From Cellulomonas cellasea (lineage in GTDB: Bacteria; Actinomycetota; Actinomycetes; Actinomycetales; Cellulomonadaceae), in the NCBI RefSeq assembly GCF_030372105.1, contig NZ_JAUDBQ010000003.1:186001-250000 (forward strand): 64,000 bases of DNA. Direction: 5' to 3'. The notes beneath the pieces were generated by a model. The model saw only the letters and a list, made by a program, of their open reading frames with translations. It did no database searches and was not told the origin of the DNA. Numbering within the stretch: position 1 is the stretch's first letter; the number at the start of each line of letters is the position of its first letter. Both the position numbers and the translations under genes were made by a program. Below, in pieces: positions 35,161 to 44,117 of the stretch.

Positions 35161-35934
35161 ATGGGCGCCACGCCGCCGGATCCGCCACCACCCGGGCCTT
35201 CGCCGCCCGAGAACACCTCGGGCGAGCCGGCAGCGGCCACCGCCAACCCGGTTGTGCACGCGGACGGCAAGGCCGCCGTGCCCGCGTGGCGGCGCCGGAC
35301 CCGGGGCGAGGTCCGCTGGCCGGTGCTGGTCGCGATCGGCGTGGCCATCGCGCTCCAGGTGTCCCTCCCGGAGGACCTGACCCCCCAGCCGCGCTATCTG
35401 CTGCCCGGCGTCGAGGCCCTGCTGCTCCTCGTGCTGCTCGTGCTGAACCCCCGCCACATCGTCCGGGCGTCGGGGCCGCTGCGGATCGCGGGCCTCATCC
35501 TGATCGCGCTGGTCAGCCTGGGGAACGGCGTCGCCGCGGCGCAACTGGTCTACCTGCTCGTCACCGGCGGCCTCGGGCAGACCGGCGCGGGGCTGCTGTG
35601 GGCGGGCGGGTCGGTGTTCCTGACCAACATCCTGGTGTTCGCGCTCTGGTACTGGGAGCTGGACCGAGGCGGCCCCGCCATGCGCGCGCTGGGCGACCGG
35701 CAGTTCCCCGACTTCGTCTTCCCGCAGATGGCCACGCCGCACATCGCCGACCCGCACTGGGAGCCGAGGTTCGCGGACTACCTGTACCTGTCGTCCACGA
35801 ACGCCGCGACCTGGGGCCCCGCGGACACGCTGCCGCTGACGCGTTGGGCCAAGCTGATCATGCTGCTGCAGTCGGCGATCTCGCTGGTGACTGTCGCGTT
35901 GGTCGTCGCGCGGGCCGTCAACATCCTGGGGTAG
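35161..35934 (+). CDS. DUF1345-like membrane protein
   Basis: 257 residues. A Pro-rich hydrophilic N-terminus (about 1-50) is followed by about five hydrophobic helices. The C-terminal part, DYLYLSSTNAATWGPADT then LPLTRWAKLIMLLQ, resembles the DUF1345 family and the pore-like region of two-helix channels; I assign this with limited certainty. ATG 35161 follows AAAGGG; an ATG at 35134 is possible. Its 3' end overlaps the convergent acetyltransferase gene by 17 bp. Function unknown. Confidence 0.7.
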   Translation: MGATPPDPPPPGPSPPENTSGEPAAATANPVVHADGKAAVPAWRRRTRGEVRWPVLVAIGVAIALQVSLPEDLTPQPRYLLPGVEALLLLVLLVLNPRHIVRASGPLRIAGLILIALVSLGNGVAAAQLVYLLVTGGLGQTGAGLLWAGGSVFLTNILVFALWYWELDRGGPAMRALGDRQFPDFVFPQMATPHIADPHWEPRFADYLYLSSTNAATWGPADTLPLTRWAKLIMLLQSAISLVTVALVVARAVNILG

Positions 35935-36685
35935 CCGCGTCACCCGACGGCACCCCGTCAGCCGTCGGAGCCCCGTCAGCCGTCGGAGCCCCGTCAGCCG
36001 TCGGAGCCCCGTCAGCCGCTAGCGCGTCGACGGCGAGGAATCGGCGCGCGTCGGCGACGCCGTGCAGCTCGACGCGGTCCAGCCTGCCCCCTCGCCGCTC
36101 CCAGTCCTCCCGGTCCAGCCGGTAGCGGTTCGACACCGCCGCCCGGCCGTCGCGCGCGAAGGACTCGGTGCCATCTGGCGCATACCCGAGCTTGCGGGTG
36201 ACCCGGTTGGACGCGGCGTTGTCGGCGAACGCGTCCGTCCTGGCCACACGGGCGCCGAAGCCCTCGAAGGCGAGGTGCAGGATCAGCGCGCGCATCCGGG
36301 TGCCCGTCCCCCGGCCCTGGTGCGGCAGCCCCAGCCACGAGCCGGTGGTGACCTCGCGGGTCACAGCGAAGTCCTGGGTGTACAGCCCCTGCACTCCGAC
36401 GACCTGGCCGTCGAGGACCACGGCGAGCTCGATCGCCCACTTCTCCGGGGTGACGGCAGCCCGCAGGCCCCACTGGTACGCGAGGACCCTGTGGGCCACC
36501 TCCTCGGGCGTGCCCCGGCTCCACGGGTTCGAGAACGGCATCGCGTCGGGCTCATGCACACCGCCCGCGGCGACGGCGGCGAGCCGGTGCAGCAGGTCGT
36601 CGGAGAGGTACCTCAGCTCGAGGCCGCCCTGCGCCACCCGCAGCCCGGCGAGGGGCCACACCGCCACGTCGGTCGTCGTCGTCAT
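35918..36685 (-). CDS. GNAT family N-acetyltransferase
   Basis: 255 residues with an acetyl-CoA fold: the phosphate-binding loop LGLPHQGRGTGTRMR and the RimJ/RimL-like segment NAASNRVTRKLGYAPDG. The RimJ-like order suggests protein or small-amine acetylation. The last ~35 residues are a low-complexity tail encoded by an 18-bp tandem repeat (ADGAPT units). The enzyme fold ends before the repeat, so copy number could vary without loss of activity (inference). Confidence 0.83.
   Translation of the reverse strand: MTTTTDVAVWPLAGLRVAQGGLELRYLSDDLLHRLAAVAAGGVHEPDAMPFSNPWSRGTPEEVAHRVLAYQWGLRAAVTPEKWAIELAVVLDGQVVGVQGLYTQDFAVTREVTTGSWLGLPHQGRGTGTRMRALILHLAFEGFGARVARTDAFADNAASNRVTRKLGYAPDGTESFARDGRAAVSNRYRLDREDWERRGGRLDRVELHGVADARRFLAVDALAADGAPTADGAPTADGAPTADGVPSGDAATPGC
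35953..36018 (+). repeat. 18-bp tandem repeat in the acetyltransferase 3' end
   Basis: Unit CCCCGTCAGCCGTCGGAG repeated 3 full times plus 12 bases. In frame with the minus-strand acetyltransferase, encoding repeated Ala-Asp-Gly-Ala-Pro-Thr. Confidence 0.95.
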
Positions 36686-36730
36686 CGCGCCACCCTGCCA
36701 GCAGCACTGGCAGGGTGGCGAGCGAAAACC

Positions 36731-37888
36731 TCAGCGCTCGATGGGCCCCAGCAGCGCGTTCGCGACTGTCGCATGCGCCGACTCGTCATCCGAGGGGTGG
36801 AAGATCCCCGCGAGCACGTCCCGGTACAACCGGCCCAGCTCATTCCCGGAGAAGTACGAGCCGCCACCCGACACGCGCAGCGCCTGGTCGACGACGAACC
36901 GCGCGTTCTCGGTGGCGCGCACCTTGAGGCCCACGAGCCGCGGGAACCACTGGCTGCCGTGGTCGGCCAGTTCGTCGACGTCCCGGGCGAGGGAGGTGAT
37001 CTGCGGCAGCATGCCGTCCTGGGCGATCGCCGCGGTGGCGATCTTCCAGCGGATGTCCGGGTCCTGCGCGTACGTGCGGCCGTCATTCTTCATCGACGTG
37101 CGCCGATGCGCGGCCGCCACGGCGAGCTCCACCGCCCGCTGCCCGATGCCGGTGTAGACGGCCGCCAGCAGGATCTCGAAGGTGGCGAACAACGCGAAGA
37201 TGAACGGGTCGGCGCTCGGGCCGGGCGGCAGGGACCGGTACACCCGCTCGGGTCGGGCGTACGCGCCGTCCAGCACCGTGGTGCACGACTGGCTCGCGCG
37301 CATCCCCAACGTGTCCCAGTCGTCCCGGACCTCGACGCCGCCGTCCTCACGCGAGACCACGGCGTGCACCAGGCGGGGGTCGTCCGGGTTCGAGTCGTCG
37401 CGCCCGAACGTCGCCAGCCGCGTCCACACCGGGGACAGCGACGTGAAGATCTTCGTGCCGTAGTAGCGGTAGCCGCCGTCCGGCTGCGGCTCCGCGCGGG
37501 TGCGCGAGCCGAACATCACCAGGTCGTTGCCGCCCTCGGAGTTCCCGAACGCGAACACCTCGCCCCGCCCGGCGTCCTCCAGGACGAACTCGAGGGCGTC
37601 GTCGCCGCGCGCCGCGAGGGCTGCGGCGATGCCGGTCACCACGAGGTGCATGTTCACCGCCAGCGCGGTGGCGGGCGCCGCCGCGCCCAGCCGCACCTGC
37701 TCCTGGGCGACCTGCTCGAGCGTCAGCCCGAGCCCGCCGAGCCGCTCGGGCACGAACGCCCGGAGGTAGCCGGCCGCGACGAGGTCGCTCAGGTCGTCAT
37801 GCGGGAACGTGTTCGCCTTGTCGTGCAACGGCGCCCGCTCGGCGATCCGCGCGAGCAGCTCCTCGGTCAGCACAGGCGTCGAGGCCAT
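36731..37888 (-). CDS. acyl-CoA dehydrogenase family flavoprotein
   Basis: 385 residues in the acyl-CoA dehydrogenase fold: an N-terminal helical domain, a middle beta domain (TKIFTSLSPVWTRLATFGR, MRASQSCTTVLDGAYARPE) and a C-terminal helical domain ending GGGSYFSGNELGRLYRDVLAG. The catalytic-base position was not identified with certainty, so it may be a DszC/SfnB-type monooxygenase rather than a beta-oxidation enzyme. ATG 37888 is chosen; a GTG at 37897 overlaps the aldo/keto reductase stop. The two genes are likely one operon. Confidence 0.82.
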   Translation of the reverse strand: MASTPVLTEELLARIAERAPLHDKANTFPHDDLSDLVAAGYLRAFVPERLGGLGLTLEQVAQEQVRLGAAAPATALAVNMHLVVTGIAAALAARGDDALEFVLEDAGRGEVFAFGNSEGGNDLVMFGSRTRAEPQPDGGYRYYGTKIFTSLSPVWTRLATFGRDDSNPDDPRLVHAVVSREDGGVEVRDDWDTLGMRASQSCTTVLDGAYARPERVYRSLPPGPSADPFIFALFATFEILLAAVYTGIGQRAVELAVAAAHRRTSMKNDGRTYAQDPDIRWKIATAAIAQDGMLPQITSLARDVDELADHGSQWFPRLVGLKVRATENARFVVDQALRVSGGGSYFSGNELGRLYRDVLAGIFHPSDDESAHATVANALLGPIER

Positions 37889-37893
37889 GTCGC

Positions 37894-38736
37894 TCACGCT
37901 CCCATCACGTCGGGGTCGGGGCCGATCCGCGCGCCACGGTCCAGCCCGGCGATCTCGGCGTGGTCCTCCGCAGTCAGCGCGAAGCCGAAGACGTCCAGGT
38001 TCGCGGCGATCCGCGCGGGGGTCACCGACTTGGGGATCACGATGTTGCCGATGTCCAGGTGCCAGCGCAGCACGACCTGCGCGGGGCTCACCCCGTGGCG
38101 CCCGGCGATGGCCACGAGCACCGGGTCCTCCAGCAGGCCCGTGTCCCGCCCGAGCGGGGACCACGCCTCCGTGGCGATGCCCAACTCGGCGTGGGCCTCG
38201 CGCAGCTCCCGCTGCTGCAGGTACGGGTGCAGCTCGACCTGGTTGACCACGGGGACGGCGCCCGACTCGTCGATGACCCGCGCGAGGTGCGCGGGCTGGA
38301 AGTTGGAGACGCCCACCGAGCGGACCCGCCCGGCGTCCCGCAACTCGACGAGCGTGCGCCACGACTCGGAGTACAGGTCCTGCCCGGGGATCGGCCAGTG
38401 GATGAGGAACAGGTCCGGGATCCCGAGGCCGAGCCGCTCCACCGACGCGTCGAACGCGCGGAGCGTCTTGTCGCGGCCCTGGTCGTCGTTCCACAGCTTG
38501 GTGGTGACGTACACGTCCTCGCGCGGGAGGCCGGAGGCGCGCACCGCGCGGCCGACACCCGCCTCGTTCCCGTACAGCTTGGCGGTGTCGATCAGGCGGT
38601 ACCCGGCGGCGAGGGCGTGGGCGACGGCGGCCTCGGCCGCGTCGTCGTCCACCTTGAAGACGCCGAAGCCGAGTTGGGGGATCGACGTCCCATCGAGGAG
38701 CGTCACATTCGGCACAAGGGATGAAGCAGTGGTCAT
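37894..38736 (-). CDS. aldo/keto reductase
   Basis: 280-residue NADPH-dependent oxidoreductase. The family tetrad is visible: Asp and Tyr in LIDTAKLYGNEAGVG, Lys in VTTKLWND and His in LIHWP. The C-terminal IPKSVTPARIAANLDVFGF is the cofactor-binding signature. Most similar in layout to 2,5-diketo-D-gluconate reductases. It precedes the acyl-CoA dehydrogenase-like gene with about no spacing. Substrate unknown. Confidence 0.9.
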   Translation of the reverse strand: MTTASSLVPNVTLLDGTSIPQLGFGVFKVDDDAAEAAVAHALAAGYRLIDTAKLYGNEAGVGRAVRASGLPREDVYVTTKLWNDDQGRDKTLRAFDASVERLGLGIPDLFLIHWPIPGQDLYSESWRTLVELRDAGRVRSVGVSNFQPAHLARVIDESGAVPVVNQVELHPYLQQRELREAHAELGIATEAWSPLGRDTGLLEDPVLVAIAGRHGVSPAQVVLRWHLDIGNIVIPKSVTPARIAANLDVFGFALTAEDHAEIAGLDRGARIGPDPDVMGA

Positions 38737-38826
38737 CCCTCATGCTCTCATCCACGCCAGAGCGCCTCGCGACCTGACGGCGCCCGCTGCCACGCTGGCC
38801 AGGCGGCGTGGGGCAGGATGTGACGC

Positions 38827-39117
38827 ATGCCGACCTACGCCGTCCAGTACGCCTACGACGACCGCCGCGACCTGCAGGACGAGGTGCGCCCCGCACACCG
38901 CGCCTACCTCGGCGGCCTCGCCGACCAGGGGCTCCTCCTCGGCTCCGGCCCGTACACCGAGGGAGAGCCCGGCGCCCTCCTGGTCTTCCAGGCGCAGGAC
39001 CGCGCGCAGCTCGACGGCCTGCTCGCCGACGACCCGTTCGCCCACGCCGGGGTCATCGCCACCGTGGGCGTGCGGCCGTGGAACGTGGTGCTGGGCCCCT
39101 GGGCCGCCCAGGCCTGA
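38827..39117 (+). CDS. YciI family protein
   Basis: 96 residues, a small ferredoxin-like dimeric barrel. RPAHRAYLGGLADQGLLLGSGPY followed by DPFAHAGVIATVGVRPWN matches YciI, whose conserved His and Asp are thought to be catalytic. Divergent from the aldo/keto reductase by 90 bp. The reaction is not known. Confidence 0.85.
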   Translation: MPTYAVQYAYDDRRDLQDEVRPAHRAYLGGLADQGLLLGSGPYTEGEPGALLVFQAQDRAQLDGLLADDPFAHAGVIATVGVRPWNVVLGPWAAQA

Positions 39118-39132
39118 GCCTTGACGGGCTCG

Positions 39133-39151
39133 CGCGCGCGGTCAGCGCGCG
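39133..39151 (+). terminator. candidate hairpin after the YciI gene
   Basis: A 7-bp stem of alternating G and C with a five-base loop, 15 bp past the stop. The simple sequence weakens the call. Confidence 0.3.
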
Positions 39152-39206
39152 GGCGTCACCGGGTGGGGCCAGCAGGGGCCAGCGGGTAGGGGCCAACGAG
39201 TGGGGG

Positions 39207-39944
39207 TCAGCGCGCGCCCGCCAGGACGCGCGGCTCGAGGCGCTCCTCGACGACCGACCCCGCGCCGTCCTGCCGCACCACGTAGGCGCCCGCGCCACGC
39301 CGCTCGGTGACCGCCTCGACGAGCTGCGTGCCCCGGTAGACGAGGCCCACGCCGTCGTCCGTGCAGTGCGTGCGCGGCAGCACCCCGTCGGCGACGAGCC
39401 GGTGGATCAGCGGGCGCCGCCCCGACTCCGAGTCGTAGTGCACCCCGTTGCCGTAGGGCAGCAGGGCGAGGCCGTCCGTCACGGCGCGCAGGTCGGGGCC
39501 GAACGAGTCGGTCGTGCCGCCCAGGTGCCAGCAGATCGAGCCCGCGCTCACGCCCGCGAGCACGACGCCGGCCTCCCACACCCGCCGGAAGATCGCGTCG
39601 AGCCCGTGCACCCGCCACACCGCCAGCAGGTTCGCGACGGATCCGCCGCCCACCCACACGGCGTCCTGGGCGAGCAGGAACCCCTCGATGTCCTCGACGT
39701 TGGGCATCGGGAACAGGTTGAGGTGCGTCAGCTCGACGCCCGCCACGCGGGCGGCGTCGTCGAGCTCCGCGTTGAACCACCGCTGGTCGCCACCGGCTGT
39801 CCCGAGGTGGCACACCCGGGGGCGCCCGGCCGCACCGGAGAGGTCGACGGCGTGGCGCATCAGCGGGCCGAGCTCGAGCCGGGTGCGCTCGCCGGGGACG
39901 AGGCCGCCGGAGGTGGCCAAGATTGTGGGGGTTCGCTCAGACAT
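39207..39944 (-). CDS. peptidase E (family S51 dipeptidase-like)
   Basis: 245 residues. The nucleophile elbow GVSAGSICW carries the catalytic Ser, VWVGGGSVANLLAVW precedes it, and a His (DDGVGLVYRG region) completes the usual S51 site, although I did not fix that residue. Peptidase E removes N-terminal Asp from dipeptides; cyanophycinase-like relatives have a similar fold. 50 bp downstream of terC. Confidence 0.85.
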   Translation of the reverse strand: MSERTPTILATSGGLVPGERTRLELGPLMRHAVDLSGAAGRPRVCHLGTAGGDQRWFNAELDDAARVAGVELTHLNLFPMPNVEDIEGFLLAQDAVWVGGGSVANLLAVWRVHGLDAIFRRVWEAGVVLAGVSAGSICWHLGGTTDSFGPDLRAVTDGLALLPYGNGVHYDSESGRRPLIHRLVADGVLPRTHCTDDGVGLVYRGTQLVEAVTERRGAGAYVVRQDGAGSVVEERLEPRVLAGAR

Positions 39945-39994
39945 GCGAGCGACCCTACTGGCTCCTGGCCGCCCTCCGGCGGGTCACCCAGAGG

Positions 39995-41008
39995 TCACTC
40001 GCCAGTCTGGGCGGCGAGGCGCTCGTCCTTGCGGGTCTTGGCCAGGCTGGCGATGGTCGCCACGGCGAGCGTGCCGAGGATGACGCTGAGCGAGAGCCAG
40101 ATCGGGATCTCCGGCGCCCAGGCGACGTGCTCGCCGCCGTTGATGAACGAGAGCTCGTTGGTGTGCAGCGCCTCGAGCACGAGCTTGACGCCGATGAAGC
40201 CGAGGATGACCGACAGGCCCTGCGCCAGGTAGACGAGCCGCTCCAGCAGTCCGCCGAGCAGGAAGTAGAGCTGGCGCAGCCCCAGCAGCGCGAAGGCGTT
40301 CGTCGTGAAGACGATGAACGGCTCCTTGGTGAGGCCGTAGATGGCCGGGATCGAGTCCAGGGCGAACAGCACGTCGGTGCTGCCGATCGCGACCATGACC
40401 AGGAGCATCGGGGTCATGAACCGCTTGCCGTCGATGACGGTGGTCAGGCGGTCGCCGTGGTAGACGTCGGTCGTCGGGACGACCTTCTTCATCATGCGGA
40501 CCGCGAAGCCGTCCTTGCGCGCGGCAGCGGCCGCCTCGGGGTCCTCGTCCTCGTGCTTCTCGAAGGCGAGCTTGAGGGCCGTGTAGATGAGGAACGCGCC
40601 GAAGATGTAGAAGACCCAGGAGTAGCGCTCGATGGCGGCAGCGCCGGCGAGGATGAACACGGTGCGCAGCACCAGGGCGATCACCACGCCGACCAGCAGC
40701 ACCTTCTGCTGGTACATCCGGGGGACCTTGAACTTCGTCATGATGATGAGGAAGACGAAGAGGTTGTCGACCGAGAGGCTCTTCTCGGTGATGTACCCCG
40801 CGAAGTACTCGGTGCCGTGCCCGCCGCCCCAGGCGAGGGCTAGGCCGATGCCGAAGATGATGGCCAGCGCGATGTAGAACACCGACCAGCGCACGGACTC
40901 TTTGAACGTGGGCTCATGCGGCGTGCGCACGTGCGAGAAGAAGTCGAAGAGGACCATCGCGATGACGAGCGCGATGGTCGCACCCCAGACCCACAGCGGG
41001 ACAGACAC
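39995..41008 (-). CDS. terC: TerC family membrane protein
   Basis: 337 residues, about eight hydrophobic helices. EKSLSVDNLFVFLII and GSTDVLFALDSIPAIYGLT are the two conserved acidic motifs of TerC, which handles metal ions; many family members export Mn2+. GTG 41008 is chosen because GGAGG stands seven bases upstream. That ribosome binding site lies inside a hairpin of a probable Mn2+ riboswitch (41016-41141), which makes a manganese exporter the most likely role. Confidence 0.93.
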   Translation of the reverse strand: MSVPLWVWGATIALVIAMVLFDFFSHVRTPHEPTFKESVRWSVFYIALAIIFGIGLALAWGGGHGTEYFAGYITEKSLSVDNLFVFLIIMTKFKVPRMYQQKVLLVGVVIALVLRTVFILAGAAAIERYSWVFYIFGAFLIYTALKLAFEKHEDEDPEAAAAARKDGFAVRMMKKVVPTTDVYHGDRLTTVIDGKRFMTPMLLVMVAIGSTDVLFALDSIPAIYGLTKEPFIVFTTNAFALLGLRQLYFLLGGLLERLVYLAQGLSVILGFIGVKLVLEALHTNELSFINGGEHVAWAPEIPIWLSLSVILGTLAVATIASLAKTRKDERLAAQTGE

Positions 41009-41015
41009 AGGCGTA

Positions 41016-41141
41016 CCTCCGGTACGGGATCGGGTACCGGAGGTCTCTCCCACCAGCCGATGCGGCCAGCCGGCTCCCCGGGCCGCTGCGGAGCAGGCCG
41101 TGATGACGAGGAAGCCGTGTCGGGATACTCCCCTCCACCAA
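41016..41141 (-). ncRNA. yybP-ykoY (Mn2+) riboswitch in the terC leader
   Basis: Reading on the minus strand, the conserved GGGGAGTA (41126-41133), CATCACGG (41098-41105) and GAGAGACC (41042-41049) appear in the order seen in yybP-ykoY aptamers. P1 would pair GGAGG (41132-41136) with CCTCC (41039-41043). The same CCTCC also pairs, within a 10-bp stem, with the GGAGG ribosome binding site of terC (41016-41020), so ligand binding should free translation. Confidence 0.72.
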
Positions 41142-41148
41142 GTGACCC

Positions 41149-41154
41149 AGCATA
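41149..41154 (-). promoter_or_regulatory. probable -10 element of the terC leader
   Basis: TATGCT on the minus strand, placing the transcript start about where the aptamer begins. No matching -35 was found. Confidence 0.4.
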
Positions 41155-41200
41155 AAGCACACCAGGGCGGACGCATCGCGGCCGCCCACCGGCGGTCACC

Positions 41201-43294
41201 TCAGGCGGTGGCGGCTTGCATCTGCCGCAGTTCCTTCTTGAGCCCGGAGATCTCGTCACGCAGCCGGGCGGCCAATTCGAACTGCAACTCGGCGGCCGCG
41301 GCGTGCATCTGGTCGCTGAGCTCCTGGATGAGCTGGGCGAGATCGCCCGCGGCCGCCCCGGCGAGGCTCGCCCGGGAGCCTCCGGCGCCGGTCGGCACGG
41401 GCGCCTTCCCGCGCTGCGGGGCCTTGCGGTATCCGCCCTCGAGCAGCTCCTTCGTGTCGACGTCCTCGCGCGCGAGCATGTCGGTGATGTCGCCGATCTT
41501 CTTGCGCAGCGGTGTCGGGTCGATCCCGTGCTCGAGGTTGTAGGCGACCTGCTTCTCGCGGCGGCGGTTCGTCTCGTCGATGGCCATCGCCATCGCCGGG
41601 GTGATCTTGTCGGCGTACATGTGCACCTCGCCCGAGACGTTGCGGGCGGCGCGCCCGATCGTCTGGATGAGCGAGGTCGCCGAGCGGAGGAAGCCCTCCT
41701 TGTCGGCGTCCAGGATCGCCACGAGCGACACCTCGGGCAGGTCGAGCCCCTCACGCAGCAGGTTGATGCCCACGAGCACGTCGAACTCCCCGAGCCGCAG
41801 CTCGCGGAGCAGCTCGACGCGGCGCAGCGTGTCGACCTCGGAGTGCAGGTACCGCACCCGCACCCCCTTCTCCAGGAGGTAGTCGGTGAGGTCCTCGGAC
41901 ATCTTCTTGGTCAGCGTGGTGACCAGCACCCGCTCGTTCTTCTCCGCGCGTGAGCGGATCTCCTCGAGCAGGTCGTCGATCTGCCCGGTGGTCGGCTTGA
42001 GCACCACCTGCGGGTCCACGAGCCCGGTGGGGCGGATGATCTGCTCCACGGTGCCGTCCGACATGGAGAGCTCGTAGGCGCCGGGCGTCGCCGACAGGTA
42101 CACCGTCTGCCCGATCCGCTCGACGAACTCCTCCCAGCGCAGCGGCCGGTTGTCCATCGCGCTCGGCAGCCGGAACCCATGGTCGACGAGGTTCCGCTTA
42201 CGCGACATGTCCCCCTCGTACATCGCGCCGATCTGCGGGACGGTGACGTGCGACTCGTCGATGACGAGCAGGAAGTCGTCCGGGAAGTAGTCCAGCAGGG
42301 TGTGCGGCGGGGTGCCCTGCTCACGGCCGTCGATGTGCCGCGAGTAGTTCTCGATGCCGGAGCAGGAGCCGATCTGCCGCATCATCTCGATGTCGTAGGT
42401 GGTGCGCATGCGCAGTCGCTGGGCCTCCAGCAGCTTGTTCTGCCGCTCGAACTCCTCCAGTCGCTGCGCGAGCTCGGACTCGATCGAGCCGATGGCCCGC
42501 TCCATGCGCTCGGGGCCCGCGACGTAGTGCGTGGCCGGGAACAGGTGGATCGACTCCTCGGCGCGGATGACGTCGCCGGTGAGCGGGTGCAGCGTCTGGA
42601 TCGACTCGATCTCGTCGCCGAAGAACTCGATCCGGATGGCCAGCTCCTCGTACACCGGGATGATCTCGACGGTGTCGCCCCGGACCCGGAACGTGCCGCG
42701 GGTGAACGCCATGTCGTTGCGCGTGTACTGCATCGCCACGAACCGGCGCAGCATCTGGTCCCGGTCGACCTGGTCGCCGACGGCGAGCCGGATCATCCGG
42801 TCGACGTACTCCTGCGGGGTGCCCAGGCCGTAGATGCAGGACACCGACGCGACCACCACCACGTCGCGGCGGGTCAGCAGCGAGCTCGTGGCCGAGTGCC
42901 GCAGCCGCTCCACCTCGTCGTTGATCGACGAGTCCTTCTCGATGTAGGTGTCCGTCTGCGCGATGTACGCCTCGGGCTGGTAGTAGTCGTAGTACGAGAC
43001 GAAGTACTCGACGGCGTTGTTCGGCAGCAGCTCGCGGAACTCCGTCGCGAGCTGCGCGGCCAGCGTCTTGTTGGGCGCCATCACCAGCGTGGGCCGCTGC
43101 AGCTGCTCGATGAGCCAGGCCGTCGTCGCCGACTTGCCGGTGCCGGTGGCGCCGAGCAGCGTGACGTCCTTCTCCCCCGCCTGGATGCGACGGGTCAACT
43201 CCGCGATCGCCGCGGGCTGGTCCCCCGAGGGCGAGTAGTCGGACACGACCTTGAACGGCGCGACGGTTCGCTCGAGATCAGTCACAGGACGCAT
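41201..43294 (-). CDS. uvrB: excinuclease ABC subunit B
   Basis: Helicase-like damage verification subunit, 697 residues. The Walker A is GATGTGKS, the beta-hairpin region [11 protein letters not shown] is intact, and a C-terminal UVR domain (about 655-690) binds UvrC. The start [24 protein letters not shown] is typical. No LexA box was seen upstream, unlike uvrA. It follows coaE by 54 bp. Confidence 0.97.
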   Translation of the reverse strand: MRPVTDLERTVAPFKVVSDYSPSGDQPAAIAELTRRIQAGEKDVTLLGATGTGKSATTAWLIEQLQRPTLVMAPNKTLAAQLATEFRELLPNNAVEYFVSYYDYYQPEAYIAQTDTYIEKDSSINDEVERLRHSATSSLLTRRDVVVVASVSCIYGLGTPQEYVDRMIRLAVGDQVDRDQMLRRFVAMQYTRNDMAFTRGTFRVRGDTVEIIPVYEELAIRIEFFGDEIESIQTLHPLTGDVIRAEESIHLFPATHYVAGPERMERAIGSIESELAQRLEEFERQNKLLEAQRLRMRTTYDIEMMRQIGSCSGIENYSRHIDGREQGTPPHTLLDYFPDDFLLVIDESHVTVPQIGAMYEGDMSRKRNLVDHGFRLPSAMDNRPLRWEEFVERIGQTVYLSATPGAYELSMSDGTVEQIIRPTGLVDPQVVLKPTTGQIDDLLEEIRSRAEKNERVLVTTLTKKMSEDLTDYLLEKGVRVRYLHSEVDTLRRVELLRELRLGEFDVLVGINLLREGLDLPEVSLVAILDADKEGFLRSATSLIQTIGRAARNVSGEVHMYADKITPAMAMAIDETNRRREKQVAYNLEHGIDPTPLRKKIGDITDMLAREDVDTKELLEGGYRKAPQRGKAPVPTGAGGSRASLAGAAAGDLAQLIQELSDQMHAAAAELQFELAARLRDEISGLKKELRQMQAATA

Positions 43295-43348
43295 GCCACC
43301 ACCGTACGTGCCGCGTCTGACAACCCGCGCACTCGCCCGGCGCCCGCC

Positions 43349-43978
43349 TCAGGGGGACTCGGCGGCGAGCTCGGCGGCCCGCTCCTCGGCGAGCCTCGCC
43401 CACAGCTCGTCCACCTGGGCGCGCAGCGCCTCCACCGTCCCCGTCCCATCGAGGACCACATCGGCCACGGCCAGCCGCGCCTCGTCGTCCACCTGCGCGG
43501 CGACCCTGCCCCGCGCCTCCTCCGGGCTGAGCCCGCGCTGCTCGACGAGGCGCTCCACCCGCAGCTCGGCGGGGGCGTGCACCACCACCAGCACGTGGAA
43601 CGCGTCGGCTTGGCCGGTCTCGACCAGCAAGGGGATGTCATGCACCACCACAGCCCCCGGGTCGGCCGTCGCGGCCGCGGCCTCGCGCTCTGCGGAGAGC
43701 CGCCGCACGCAGGGGTGCACGATGTCGTTCAACCGGGTCAGCGCGTCGAGGTCAGCGAAGACGACAGCCCCCAGCGCGGCGCGATCGAGGGCGCCCTCGG
43801 CGTCGAGCACCTCGGGGCCGAACGCCTCGACGATGTCGCCGAGCGCGACGGTCCCGGGCGCCACCGCCTCGCGCGCCAGCACGTCATAGTCGATGAGCAC
43901 GGCGCCCAGCTCCTCGAGCCGCGTCGCGGCCGCCGACTTGCCCGCCGCGATCCCGCCAGTCAGTCCGATGCGTTGCAT
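43349..43978 (-). CDS. coaE: dephospho-CoA kinase
   Basis: Last step of coenzyme A synthesis. It has 209 residues with the P-loop GGIAAGKS (8-15) and the LIDYDVLAREAVAPGT segment that binds the substrate. Placed between rpsA and uvrB, the usual actinobacterial position. Some actinobacterial CoaE proteins have a C-terminal GrpB-like domain; this one does not. Confidence 0.94.
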   Translation of the reverse strand: MQRIGLTGGIAAGKSAAATRLEELGAVLIDYDVLAREAVAPGTVALGDIVEAFGPEVLDAEGALDRAALGAVVFADLDALTRLNDIVHPCVRRLSAEREAAAATADPGAVVVHDIPLLVETGQADAFHVLVVVHAPAELRVERLVEQRGLSPEEARGRVAAQVDDEARLAVADVVLDGTGTVEALRAQVDELWARLAEERAAELAAESP

Positions 43979-44044
43979 CGCCCCATCCTGCCCGAGTCAC
44001 TCCCGGTCGGCGCTGTCTGGCGCCGACCGAACGCGCGCGCACAG

Positions 44045-44084
44045 CACAGCGGGCCGGCCACCCGAAGGTGACCGGCCCGCTGTG
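44045..44084 (-). terminator. terminator after rpsA
   Basis: An 18-position stem with one C/A mismatch and a CGAA tetraloop, starting 33 bp past the rpsA stop. It separates rpsA from coaE. Confidence 0.8.
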
Positions 44085-44117
44085 AGGAGCGTGACGTCGG
44101 CGCCGAGGCGCCGGGTG

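Noticed and set aside
36062-39124. 1020-codon plus-strand open frame over the acetyltransferase, flavoprotein and reductase genes
   Set aside because: Opposite three genes with clear motifs; no domain of its own.
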